Shown: piece after piece, positions 35,287 through 43,549 of the stretch
Layout of the letters: every line of letters starts with the position of its first letter
Numbering within the stretch: the first letter of the stretch is position 1
NCBI GenBank assembly: GCA_019635635.1
Contig: JAHBZB010000004.1
Location: 1-64,000, forward strand
Source: Xanthobacteraceae bacterium
GTDB lineage: Bacteria; Pseudomonadota; Alphaproteobacteria; Rhizobiales; Xanthobacteraceae
Reading direction: 5' to 3'
Length of the DNA stretch: 64,000 nt
Made by a program: the position numbers and the translations under genes
Notes under the pieces: model-generated
What the model saw: only the letters and a program-made list of their open reading frames with translations
What the model was told of the DNA's origin: nothing
Database searches by the model: none

Positions 35287-36069
35287 TCAATAGCCGAACT
35301 GTTCGTTCAGGATGCGCTCGTCGAGGCTGTGGCCGGGGTCGAACATCATCACGGCCGAGGAGGCGGTCTCCATCCATGCCTTCACGCGGACGACCGAGCG
35401 GACCTCGAAATGATCGGCGACCGCGTTCACCGGACGCTTGTCCTTCTCGAGGATCTCGATCTCGATCCGGGCGCGATCGGGCACCAGCGCGCCGCGCCAG
35501 CGGCGCGGCCGGAACGGGCTGATCGGGGTGATCGCGAGGAAGGGCGCGGCCAGCGGCAGGATCGGGCCGTGGGCGGAGAGGTTATAGGCGGTCGAGCCGA
35601 CCGGAGTTGCGACCAGCATGCCGTCGCAGATCAGTTCTTCCATCCGCACCTTGCCGTCGATGGTGATGCGGAGCTTCGCGGCCTGATAGGACTGACGCAG
35701 CAGCGAGACTTCGTTCAGCGCCGGCGCGCTGTGCACGACGCCGTTCGCGTCGGTCGCTTCCATCATCAGCGGATGGATCACGCTTCGGGCTGCTTCCGCG
35801 AGCCGCTCGCGCAAGCCGTCCTCGCGAAACTCGTTCATCAGGAAGCCGATGGTGCCGCGGTGCATGCCGAAGATCGGAATGCCGGTGTCGCGGAAACGAT
35901 GCAGCATCTGGAGCATGAAGCCGTCGCCGCCGAGCGCGACCACGACGTTCGCGTCGCTCTCCGGGGCGTCGCCATATTCCTTCGCGAGCCGCTCACGCGC
36001 GGCGATCGCATCCGGCGCGTTGCTCGCGACGAAGGCGATCTTGTCGTAGCGTGGGCTGGCGTCGGTCAT
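35287..36069 (-). CDS. nadK: NAD kinase
   Basis: A 260-residue NAD kinase that makes NADP+ from NAD+ and ATP. The GGDG motif is at 47-50, followed by FGMHRGTIGFLMN, NEVSLLRQS and DGMLVATPVGSTAYNLSAHGPI. Start 36069 has a better family fit than 36108. It diverges from cutA with only 38 bases between starts, so the promoters must overlap. Confidence 0.95.
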   Translation of the reverse strand: MTDASPRYDKIAFVASNAPDAIAARERLAKEYGDAPESDANVVVALGGDGFMLQMLHRFRDTGIPIFGMHRGTIGFLMNEFREDGLRERLAEAARSVIHPLMMEATDANGVVHSAPALNEVSLLRQSYQAAKLRITIDGKVRMEELICDGMLVATPVGSTAYNLSAHGPILPLAAPFLAITPISPFRPRRWRGALVPDRARIEIEILEKDKRPVNAVADHFEVRSVVRVKAWMETASSAVMMFDPGHSLDERILNEQFGY

Positions 36070-36107
36070 CGGAATACGCAGGGTTACGCTTGAACAGGAG
36101 TGCGGCA

Positions 36108-36437
36108 ATGGAACGGCCGGTTCTCGTCTATACGACCTATCCTTCGCTTGTCGAGGCGGAGCGCGCGGGACGGTTACTGGTCGAGAAGGGCCTCGCGGCC
36201 TGCGTGAACATCCTGCCGCAAATGCGATCGATCTATCGCTGGCAGGGCGAAGTCGAGCAGGCCGAGGAAGTCGTGATGATCATCAAGACGCGGGATGCGC
36301 AGAAGGACGCGGTCGGGACGGAAGTGAAGCGCGGACATTCCTACGACACGCCAGCGATCCTGTTCCTGCCGGCGGAGGGCGGCGACGCCGATTACGTGCA
36401 ATGGATCGTCGCGGAGTCGAACGGGCAGGCGATCTAA
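36108..36437 (+). CDS. cutA: divalent cation tolerance protein CutA
   Basis: A 109-residue CutA: YTTYPSLVEAERAGRLLVEKGLAACVNILP and SIYRWQGEVEQAEEVVMIIKT match the family. It forms stable trimers; a link to copper tolerance was proposed in E. coli, but its cellular job is unclear. CAGGAG precedes the ATG. It converges on btuB with a shared terminator at 36458. Confidence 0.93.
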   Translation: MERPVLVYTTYPSLVEAERAGRLLVEKGLAACVNILPQMRSIYRWQGEVEQAEEVVMIIKTRDAQKDAVGTEVKRGHSYDTPAILFLPAEGGDADYVQWIVAESNGQAI

Positions 36438-36457
36438 GCAAGGCTCGCGGAAGGAAA

Positions 36458-36485
36458 ATGGCCGGTCCGTGAGGGCCGGCCATTG
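36458..36485. terminator. bidirectional terminator
   Basis: ATGGCCGGTCC and GGGCCGGCCAT form an almost perfect stem around GTGA between cutA and the btuB stop, with A-rich and T-rich flanks. Confidence 0.75.
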
Positions 36486-36489
36486 TCTC

Positions 36490-38400
36490 TTACTGGAACG
36501 TGGGATTGAGTTCACCGAGCCTCATGCGAAGGCCGATATAAGCGGACGCACCCGGCGAGCGATAGCTGTAGACCTCCTCATACTTCTCGTTCAGGAGATT
36601 CTCGCCGCGAACATAGAACTGCGTGCTGGGATTGACCTGATAGGTCACGATCGCATTGACGAGCGTATAGCTTCCGAGAATCGTCGATGTCGTTGCGAAG
36701 AACGGCGGCGGGAAAAACTCGTCGCGCATTTTTCCATTATGCGTGACGATAACGCTCGCCCGGGTCTTGTTGTCGGAAGCGCGATAGGTCGCGGTGAAGG
36801 ACGCCGCGTTCTTCGGGCGGCGGACTTCCTCGATGCCGGCTGGCGTTTCCGCGTCGGTATAGGTGTAGGTCGCTTCCAGCGTGAGCCACGACCACGGATT
36901 GAGTTTTCCGGTCAGTTCGACGCCCTGCCGCGGCGAGATGCCGGCAATGTTCGCCGCCGAGATGCCGCCGATCACGGCGACACGCGCGATACGATCTTCG
37001 AAACGCGAACTGAAATAGGTCGCATCGAAGACGAACAGGCCGTTCCATAGTGTCTGTTCGACGCCGATGTCCCAGCCGATCGAAGATTCCGGTTGCAGGT
37101 TCGGATTGGGGATGAAGCTCGGCGAAGTCGAAAACATTTCGTTGAAGTTCGGTAGCGTTACGCCCTTGCCGACCGCCGAGTGAAGCCGCGTTCCGGGGAA
37201 CAGGCGTTGCGATACGGCGAGACGCCAGGTGACGTAGTCCGCGAATTTGTCGTTGAAGTCCTTGCGGAGCGCGCCCGAGATCGAGGTGCCGGTGGGCAGA
37301 TCGAAGATGTGTTCATAGGCGGTGCCGAAGCGGTTGCGCTGCGCGTCGTCGCCGAAGCTCGTCTGGAAGCGCTCGTCGATATAGTCGACCACGAAGGTCG
37401 AAGTATTCGAAATCGCGCCGGTCGAATATTGGATCGACGCCTTGTAGTCGCCGCCGCGCGTCTGGCCCGCATTCGTGAAAGGCGGTGGACCGAACAGCGC
37501 GTTGTAGTTCGAGTAATTCAGGTCCGTGCTGAAGATACCGAAGCGCTGCACCAGATTTCCACCGAACGAATTCAGCGTTGCGTTCAGGCGAGCGTTGGTC
37601 TGCTCGAAGGAATCGACGCCGTAGCCGTCGGGCAGGGGGATATCGTTTTCCGGATCGAGTTGCGCCTTGCGGTTCACGTGGCGCAGCACACCTTCGATAT
37701 TCAGATGTTCGGAAATGTCGATACCGGCCTTGCCGTTGAAGAGGAAAGCGCGGTGTCCGTCCTTCTCGTTACCGAGCGGCGAGATGCTGAAGCCGTCGGT
37801 TTCGCGGTGCTGAAACGAGAGCGCGCTATAGAACGCGCCGGTGTGATGCGCGAGCGTGCCGGAGAGCCAATGGCTGCGCTGCGTGCCGCCTTCGGTGCGA
37901 AATGTCAGTTCCGGCTTTTTCAGGCCGCGTCCGGATTTTGTGTAGATCGAAATGACGCCGGTATGCGCGTTGCCGCCATAGATGCCGGATTGCGGTCCGC
38001 GAATGACTTCGATGCGGTCGATGTCATCGACCAGAAAGTCCGCGAAATCGAAATCGCCGGCGTCGAGACGATTGGTCGGCACGCCGTCGATCTGCACCAG
38101 CACGTGGTTGGCGTCGCCACCGCGAATACGGATTTGCGTGATCGAACCTTTCGAGCCGGAAGTCTGCACATGCACGCCCGGCACCGTACGAAGCGCATCG
38201 GCGACGGTTTCGACGCCTTGCGCGCGTAATTCGTCGCCTTTCAGCACGGTGACGCTTGCGCCCACGCGATCGGCGGGCTGCGGGACCTGGTTCGCGGAAA
38301 TGACGGTTTCCGGCAGCGCGGATGTTTGCGCGAAAGCCGGCGACAGAGAGAAGGGAAGCGCGAGCAGCGCGAATGCGCTTACGCGCGAGTTTCGAAACAT
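36490..38400 (-). CDS. btuB: BtuB-like TonB-dependent cobalamin receptor
   Basis: A 636-residue outer-membrane receptor. It has a signal peptide (VSAFALLALPFSLSPAFA), an N-terminal plug with ETVISANQVPQPADRVGASVTVL (TonB-box region and start of the plug) and RIRGGDANHVLVQIDGVP, and a beta-barrel ending in GLRMRLGELNPTFQ with a C-terminal aromatic. It takes up cobalamins or related corrinoids, driven by TonB. The strongest evidence for the substrate is the cobalamin riboswitch in the leader. No btuCDF genes are in the window. Confidence 0.92.
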   Translation of the reverse strand: MFRNSRVSAFALLALPFSLSPAFAQTSALPETVISANQVPQPADRVGASVTVLKGDELRAQGVETVADALRTVPGVHVQTSGSKGSITQIRIRGGDANHVLVQIDGVPTNRLDAGDFDFADFLVDDIDRIEVIRGPQSGIYGGNAHTGVISIYTKSGRGLKKPELTFRTEGGTQRSHWLSGTLAHHTGAFYSALSFQHRETDGFSISPLGNEKDGHRAFLFNGKAGIDISEHLNIEGVLRHVNRKAQLDPENDIPLPDGYGVDSFEQTNARLNATLNSFGGNLVQRFGIFSTDLNYSNYNALFGPPPFTNAGQTRGGDYKASIQYSTGAISNTSTFVVDYIDERFQTSFGDDAQRNRFGTAYEHIFDLPTGTSISGALRKDFNDKFADYVTWRLAVSQRLFPGTRLHSAVGKGVTLPNFNEMFSTSPSFIPNPNLQPESSIGWDIGVEQTLWNGLFVFDATYFSSRFEDRIARVAVIGGISAANIAGISPRQGVELTGKLNPWSWLTLEATYTYTDAETPAGIEEVRRPKNAASFTATYRASDNKTRASVIVTHNGKMRDEFFPPPFFATTSTILGSYTLVNAIVTYQVNPSTQFYVRGENLLNEKYEEVYSYRSPGASAYIGLRMRLGELNPTFQ

Positions 38401-38405
38401 GGATG

Positions 38406-38435
38406 GCCTCCAGCGATTTTTCTGGTCGCGGAGGC
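38406..38435 (-). promoter_or_regulatory. predicted hairpin masking the btuB ribosome site
   Basis: On the transcript, GCCTCCGCGA (complement of 38435-38426) can pair with TCGC-T-GGAGGC (38416-38406): ten base pairs with one bulge and a nine-base loop. GGAGGC is the btuB Shine-Dalgarno, five bases from the ATG. This is the expected expression platform of a riboswitch acting on translation. Confidence 0.6.
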
Positions 38436-38584
38436 GCGCGAAAGCGCGGAGCGCAATGCCCCGTTCGTCCGGTCAGCCTTGTCGAGATGCAGCCCCACCT
38501 GCGCCCCCGCAACGGTTCACGTCTTCACGTGTCACCGCTGCGGATAGCCGCACCGATCGCACGCCCCGCGCGCCGGTAGGGTGA

Positions 38585-38757
38585 CTGATGCGGTCGGTCT
38601 CCTGGCTTGCGGGTCGTTGCGTCTCGCTCCGCCTTCCCAGACTTTCGTCCAGTGGCACTTGAAGCGAGGGCTACCGCTTACAGTTGCGGGGGCAGCTATG
38701 GATTTGGCCAGAACGCGGCCTCACCATATTCCCATGTCCCTTGAGGCTTTCGCAGCA
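38585..38757 (-). promoter_or_regulatory. cobalamin riboswitch
   Basis: Read on the minus strand, the leader has GGGAATATGGTGAGGC, then GCCCCCGCAACTGTAAGC, GTGCCACTGG, TGGGAAGGCGG and AAGCCAGGAGACCGACC (the B12 box). These are the conserved blocks of the cobalamin aptamer in order. It lies about 185 bases before btuB and is expected to shut it when the vitamin is bound. Confidence 0.96.
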
Positions 38758-38870
38758 AAGAACACCGTCATCAGTCTTCATCTAAACGCGCGAAGCGCGG
38801 CGGAGTCAATTCTCCGCAAAGACAGGGTACAAGCGCGGGACAGGAATCGCGCGGAATCAGCAGGGAAACG

Positions 38871-39305
38871 ATGACGAGGAAAATCGCAGCCGTAATTCCT
38901 ACCGAAGTCGCCGCTGTATTTCGCGCCTGTCCCACGAAGCTGCGCACCGCACTCCTCGCGTTGCGCAAGCTGATCCTGAAGACGGCGGCAAAGACCGAAG
39001 GCGTCGGTGCCATTGAGGAAACGCTCAAATGGGGGCAGCCGAGCTACCTCACGAGCGAGACGGGAAGCGGCAGCACGATCCGGATCGACCGCATCAAGGG
39101 TAGCGACGAAAAATACGCGCTCTATTTCCATTGCCAGAGCGGGCTGGTGCCGGCTTTCCGCGAGTTCTATCCGAAGAAATTCGGCTATGAAGGCAATCGC
39201 GCGATCCTGTTAGATGCGAAGAAGAAGCCTGACGAAAAGGCGCTCGCACATTGCATCGCGCTGGCGCTGACGCATCATGCGCGAAAGGCGGGCAAGCGGA
39301 AATGA
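38871..39305 (+). CDS. DUF1801-family protein
   Basis: A 144-residue YdhG/DUF1801-like protein: IEETLKWGQPSYLTSETGSGSTIRID is the family core. Function is unknown. It overlaps the next gene by four bases (ATGA), so the two are coupled. It is divergent from the cobalamin riboswitch leader, with promoters between about 38758 and 38870. Confidence 0.83.
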   Translation: MTRKIAAVIPTEVAAVFRACPTKLRTALLALRKLILKTAAKTEGVGAIEETLKWGQPSYLTSETGSGSTIRIDRIKGSDEKYALYFHCQSGLVPAFREFYPKKFGYEGNRAILLDAKKKPDEKALAHCIALALTHHARKAGKRK

Positions 39306-39601
39306 TTCTGGAAGCTGCGATCCTGAACGTGAAGCCGGGGCAGGAAGAAGCGTTCGAGAGTGCGATGCGTGCCGCGCGTCCGCTGATTGCGGGGACGCCC
39401 GGCTTTCTCGGCATCGACGTGCGGCGCTCGATCGAGCGGCCGAACGCTTACCTGTTGCTCGTGCGCTGGGAGAAGCTCGAGGATCACACCGTCGGCTTCC
39501 GGCAGTCCGCGCGTTATCAGGAATGGCGGGAAGCGTTGCATCGCTTCTACGAGCCGTTTCCGGTCGTCGAGCATTACGAGGAAAGTTTCCTCGGCAAATG
39601 A
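39302..39601 (+). CDS. antibiotic biosynthesis monooxygenase-family (ABM) protein
   Basis: A 99-residue dimeric alpha-beta barrel protein with the ABM signature MILEAAILNVKPGQEEAFESAM and LLLVRWEKLEDHTVGFRQSARYQEW. Members include quinol monooxygenases and heme-degrading proteins, but many are uncharacterised. Its ATG overlaps the upstream stop codon. A terminator follows at 39602. Confidence 0.83.
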   Translation: MILEAAILNVKPGQEEAFESAMRAARPLIAGTPGFLGIDVRRSIERPNAYLLLVRWEKLEDHTVGFRQSARYQEWREALHRFYEPFPVVEHYEESFLGK

Positions 39602-39632
39602 AAAGGCCGCCATTCCCGGCGGCCTTTCTTTT
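39602..39632. terminator. bidirectional terminator
   Basis: AAAGGCCGCC ATTCCC GGCGGCCTTT is a perfect ten-base stem followed by CTTTTT, between two convergent genes. Confidence 0.85.
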
Positions 39633-39645
39633 TCGTTTGTGTTCG

Positions 39646-40611
39646 CTACGCCGCGACGAGGTTGTAGCCGGTCGCAGTCTTTTCGATTCGGCCGAGCGAC
39701 GGGAAGGGGAAGTGGAAACCCTGCACGCGCATCTTTTCCGCCGAGACCATGTCGTAGGTCTTGCGGCGGGTTTCTTCCGCCATCTTCGCATCCTGATCGA
39801 ACATCGCGTGCCAGCCGGGGTTGGCTACGAACAGCGCGGGAATGTTCGTCACGTCGGACTGAATGAACAGCTTGTCGCTGCCGGAGGCGAGAACAAACGA
39901 AGTGTGGCCGGGGGTATGACCGAAGGTTGCGAGTGCGGTGAGGCCCGGCACGACTTCCTTGCCGTGCTCATATTGCGTGACCTTGTTCTTGAGACCGTCC
40001 GCGAAAATCCGCTTTACGTTGGCAAAGGCGCCCTTGCGGGCATCCGGTGCGCGGCTCAATTCGCCGTCGTCGGTCCAGTACTTCCACTCTGCGGCGGGTA
40101 CCCAGACCTGCGCGTTCGGATAGGTCGGGTTGGCGCCGTTCAAGAGGCCGTTGATGTGGTCGCCGTGGAAATGCGAGATCACGACGTCGGTAATCTTCGA
40201 GGGATCGTAACCGGCGGCACTGAGGTTCTTCACCGCGTTGCCGACGGCAGGCGTCTTCTCGTTCGCGGCCGGGCCCATGCCGGTATCGATCAGCACGACG
40301 CGGTTTCCGTTCTGGAACACGAAAGGATTGAACGGGATCGAGAGCTTCTCGGTATCGAGCTTCGCGGCGGCGAGCGCCTTCTGCACTTCTTCCCTGGGCT
40401 GGTTGACCACGAATCGATCCGGAAGCGGGAAGGTATTCACGCCGTCGGCGATGCCGGCGGCCTCGATCGTGCCGACCTTATACTTATTGAACCCTGCGCT
40501 CTGTGCCATTGCGGATGAGAAGAATCCCTCGAGAAAAGCGGGTGCGACGGACATTGTTCCAAGTGCTGCGGTACTGGTCGTCAGAAGCGTGCGGCGGGAA
40601 ATATCGGACAT
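39646..40611 (-). CDS. exported metallo-beta-lactamase-fold hydrolase
   Basis: A 321-residue MBL-fold enzyme with a twin-arginine-type signal (SRRTLLTTSTAALGTMSVAPAF). The metal-binding motif SHFHGDH is present, followed by FGHTPGHTSFVL and the metal-bridging Asp in FIQSDVTN. It is probably a periplasmic lactonase or other hydrolase. The start at 40611 follows AGGGAG; upstream 64 codons in frame are not needed. Confidence 0.87.
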   Translation of the reverse strand: MSDISRRTLLTTSTAALGTMSVAPAFLEGFFSSAMAQSAGFNKYKVGTIEAAGIADGVNTFPLPDRFVVNQPREEVQKALAAAKLDTEKLSIPFNPFVFQNGNRVVLIDTGMGPAANEKTPAVGNAVKNLSAAGYDPSKITDVVISHFHGDHINGLLNGANPTYPNAQVWVPAAEWKYWTDDGELSRAPDARKGAFANVKRIFADGLKNKVTQYEHGKEVVPGLTALATFGHTPGHTSFVLASGSDKLFIQSDVTNIPALFVANPGWHAMFDQDAKMAEETRRKTYDMVSAEKMRVQGFHFPFPSLGRIEKTATGYNLVAA

Positions 40612-40902
40612 AGGCGGCTCCCTGAACGGCCTCGTTGATCGAGGCTTCGCAGGAAGTTTATCAGGAATTTTATTGCGGCGATGCAACGGAACGTGGCGTC
40701 CGTGCCTGCAAGAGACGGTCTGCGGAAAACGGCCGGGCAGGGCTGGACCGCAATCGCCGGTTCCGCGATGATCTGCCGCTTTCCATTTCCCGCCGGAAGC
40801 CATACTCGCCCAAATTCATCCCGCTTCGAGCGCTGTTCTTTCCGCCCTGCGGCTGCGGTAAAGGATGTACGCCGACGTGACCGTTAGTTCGAAGGATTTC
40901 CC

Positions 40903-43332
40903 ATGAGCGCGAAAAAAACTCCCAAAGAGAAGAAGCCGGCCGCGAAAAAGAAATCCGAGACCGTCGCCGAGAAGGCCTCGAAAAAAAAGGCCGCGGCCGT
41001 AGCCGAAAAGCCGGCGTCCAGGAAAAAAGCGGTTGCGGCGAGCGAACAGCCCGTGGCGCGACGCATGTCCTCGCGGACGCAGTTCGCGGGCGTGCTGTTG
41101 CCGCTCTTCATGTTTGCGATTTTCGTAAGCGCGGCGCTCCTGTTCTTCGTGCAGCCGATGTTCGCGAAAATGGTGCTGCCGCGACTCGGCGGCACGCCCG
41201 CGGTGTGGTCGGTCGCCATGGTGTTTTTCCAGACCGTATTGCTCGCCGGGTATGCCTACGCGCATTTCATCACGAAGAATCTGCAAGGCCGTCAGGCGGT
41301 GATGGTTCATCTCGCGATCATGGCGATCGCGATCCTGTTCCTGCCGCTCGGCATCGCCAGCGGCTGGACCAAGCCGCCGGCATCGGGCGAAGCATTCTGG
41401 CTGCTCGGCCTGTTCACGGTTTCGATCGGCCTGCCGTTCTTCGCGCTCTCCGCGAACGGCCCGCTGTTGCAGGCGTGGTTCGCGCGCACCGATCATCCGG
41501 CGGCGAAGGATCCGTACTTCCTCTATGCCGCCAGCAATGTCGGTAGTTTTCTCGCGCTGCTCGCCTATCCCTTCGTGGTCGAGCCGCTCACGCGCTTGCA
41601 GCAGCAGACCTTCGGATGGTCGGCGGTGTTCATTTTCCTGATCGTGCTGCTCGCAGGCTGCGGCTATCTGATATGGAACACGAAAGACCTGAAGCAGGCG
41701 AAAGCCGAGGCAGGAGAGAAGACCGACAAGCCGGCCTGGTCGGACGCGGTGGTGTGGATCGCGCTCGCGGCCATTCCCTCGGGTCTTCTGATTGCGGTCA
41801 CGAGCCATATCTCGACCGACGTCGCCGCGGTGCCGTTTCTCTGGGTCGTGCCGCTTGCGCTTTATCTTTTGACCTTCGTGCTCGTATTCTCGCGCTTCGC
41901 GCCTTACGTGCATCAGATCGCGGTGATAGTGCAGCCGCTCTGCATCGCGGCGCTGATCGCGAGCCAGGTGTTCGAAGGATTCGATTCGATCTTCTGGATC
42001 CTCACGATCCACATCGCGGCGTTCTTCTCGACCGCGCTCGTCTGTCACGGCGAGCTGGCGCGGCTGCGTCCCGCGCCCGCGCATCTCACCGAATTCTATA
42101 TGTGGATGTCGGCGGGCGGCATGCTCGGAGGCATCGCGGCCGCGCTCATTGCGCCGCAGATTTTCAACTGGGTTGCCGAATATCCGATCCTGATCGTGCT
42201 GGCGCTCCTGTGCCGTCCCGGCTGGGTCTGGCCGACCGGACGCTATTCGGCGGTGTTCTGGATCTTGCTCGCGCTGGTCGCAGCGGCGGCACTGGCGCCG
42301 GCCTTCGGCTACAAGGTGCCGCTGCTCTCCGATCTCGCGCCGGGCAACTACACCTACATGAAGTGGGTGATCGGAATCCTGCTGGTGGTTTCGATCCTGC
42401 TTTCGTTCGACTCGGTGAAGTACGCCTATGTGATCGCGTTGTGCTTCCTCACGATCAAGGCTTACGAGAACATCGACTCGCGCACGCGCTTCACGGAGCG
42501 CAGCTTCTTCGGCGTGCACAAGATCAACGACAGCTATGACCGGCGCTTCCGCGTGCTCCTGCATGGCACGACGATTCACGGCGCGCAGCGGATACTCACC
42601 AACGACTACAAGCCCTATGTCGGGCGGCCGGAGCTTACGACCTACTATTATAAGTCCGCGGCGATCGCGCAGGCGGTAGCGCAGGCGAGGGTGAACAAGA
42701 AAGGTCCGATCACTTACGCAGTGGTCGGCCTCGGCACGGGCACGCTTGCCTGCCACAAGATGGAGAAGGATCAGGTCCACTATTACGAGATCGATCCGAC
42801 CACGATCCGGATCGCGACCACGCCGCAGCGCTACGGCTTCAGCTTCATTTCGCAATGCGCGCCGGACGCGAAGATTACGCTTGGCGACGCGCGGCTGACC
42901 ATCGCAGACGCGCCTGACGGCATCTACGACCTGATTGTCGTCGATGCGTTTTCGTCCGACGCGATCCCGATCCATCTGATGACCAAGGAAGCGATCGAAA
43001 TCTACAAGAAGAAACTCGCGCCGCAGGGCATCCTGGTGCTGCACATCTCGAACCGGCACCTCGAGCTTGCCTCGGTGGTGGCAGGCGTCGGTGCCGCGAA
43101 CGGCATGGTCGCGCGCACCCACAACACGGTCGATGACGACGACGAGGTGAATGACGACGACTACAAGTTCTCCGGAACCGTCACCGCGCTCGTCAAGAAA
43201 CCCGACGACTTCGGCGCCATGAACGAGGCCAAGCACTGGAAGGATGAGCCGGTGGACCCGACGCAATGGGTCTGGACCGACGACTATTCCAACGTGCTCG
43301 GCGCGATGATCCGCCACTCGCGGGGGTATTAG
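40903..43332 (+). CDS. fused MFS-like membrane / spermidine synthase-like protein
   Basis: An 809-residue protein in three parts: a Lys/Ala-rich soluble head (1-60, with KKTPKEKKPAAKKKSE), a membrane part of about twelve helices (60-520), and a C-terminal class I methyltransferase-like spermidine-synthase domain (AVVGLGTGTLACHKMEKDQ, EIDPTTIRIA, VVDAFSSDAIPIHLMTKEA). Such fusions are common in bacteria; polyamine synthesis has not been shown for most of them. The aminopropyl-acceptor site cannot be judged here. GAAGGA precedes the ATG. Confidence 0.85.
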   Translation: MSAKKTPKEKKPAAKKKSETVAEKASKKKAAAVAEKPASRKKAVAASEQPVARRMSSRTQFAGVLLPLFMFAIFVSAALLFFVQPMFAKMVLPRLGGTPAVWSVAMVFFQTVLLAGYAYAHFITKNLQGRQAVMVHLAIMAIAILFLPLGIASGWTKPPASGEAFWLLGLFTVSIGLPFFALSANGPLLQAWFARTDHPAAKDPYFLYAASNVGSFLALLAYPFVVEPLTRLQQQTFGWSAVFIFLIVLLAGCGYLIWNTKDLKQAKAEAGEKTDKPAWSDAVVWIALAAIPSGLLIAVTSHISTDVAAVPFLWVVPLALYLLTFVLVFSRFAPYVHQIAVIVQPLCIAALIASQVFEGFDSIFWILTIHIAAFFSTALVCHGELARLRPAPAHLTEFYMWMSAGGMLGGIAAALIAPQIFNWVAEYPILIVLALLCRPGWVWPTGRYSAVFWILLALVAAAALAPAFGYKVPLLSDLAPGNYTYMKWVIGILLVVSILLSFDSVKYAYVIALCFLTIKAYENIDSRTRFTERSFFGVHKINDSYDRRFRVLLHGTTIHGAQRILTNDYKPYVGRPELTTYYYKSAAIAQAVAQARVNKKGPITYAVVGLGTGTLACHKMEKDQVHYYEIDPTTIRIATTPQRYGFSFISQCAPDAKITLGDARLTIADAPDGIYDLIVVDAFSSDAIPIHLMTKEAIEIYKKKLAPQGILVLHISNRHLELASVVAGVGAANGMVARTHNTVDDDDEVNDDDYKFSGTVTALVKKPDDFGAMNEAKHWKDEPVDPTQWVWTDDYSNVLGAMIRHSRGY

Positions 43333-43549
43333 ATAGGGCCGCAATTACTCGACGATCAGGCCCCCTGTTCATCTCGACGAGCTTGTGCCTGGGCAGTTTG
43401 CATCAGCTCACTGCGCATGATTGTATACGCCTTGAAGTGGCGGGGATGCGAGACCAGTGAAGGCAATCGCAGCTCCCGACCTCCGGCTTTCTTACCTGCA
43501 TCTGGTCAGGGGCGGAGGTGTGCTATGAATTTCGCCAAAACCGCGGGTG

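Noticed and set aside
40816-43344. 842-codon open frame antisense to the fused MFS/spermidine-synthase gene
   Set aside because: It is extremely Arg/His/Glu-rich without any domain, as expected when the opposite strand of a high-GC gene is read. The sense frame has clear domains and a ribosome site.
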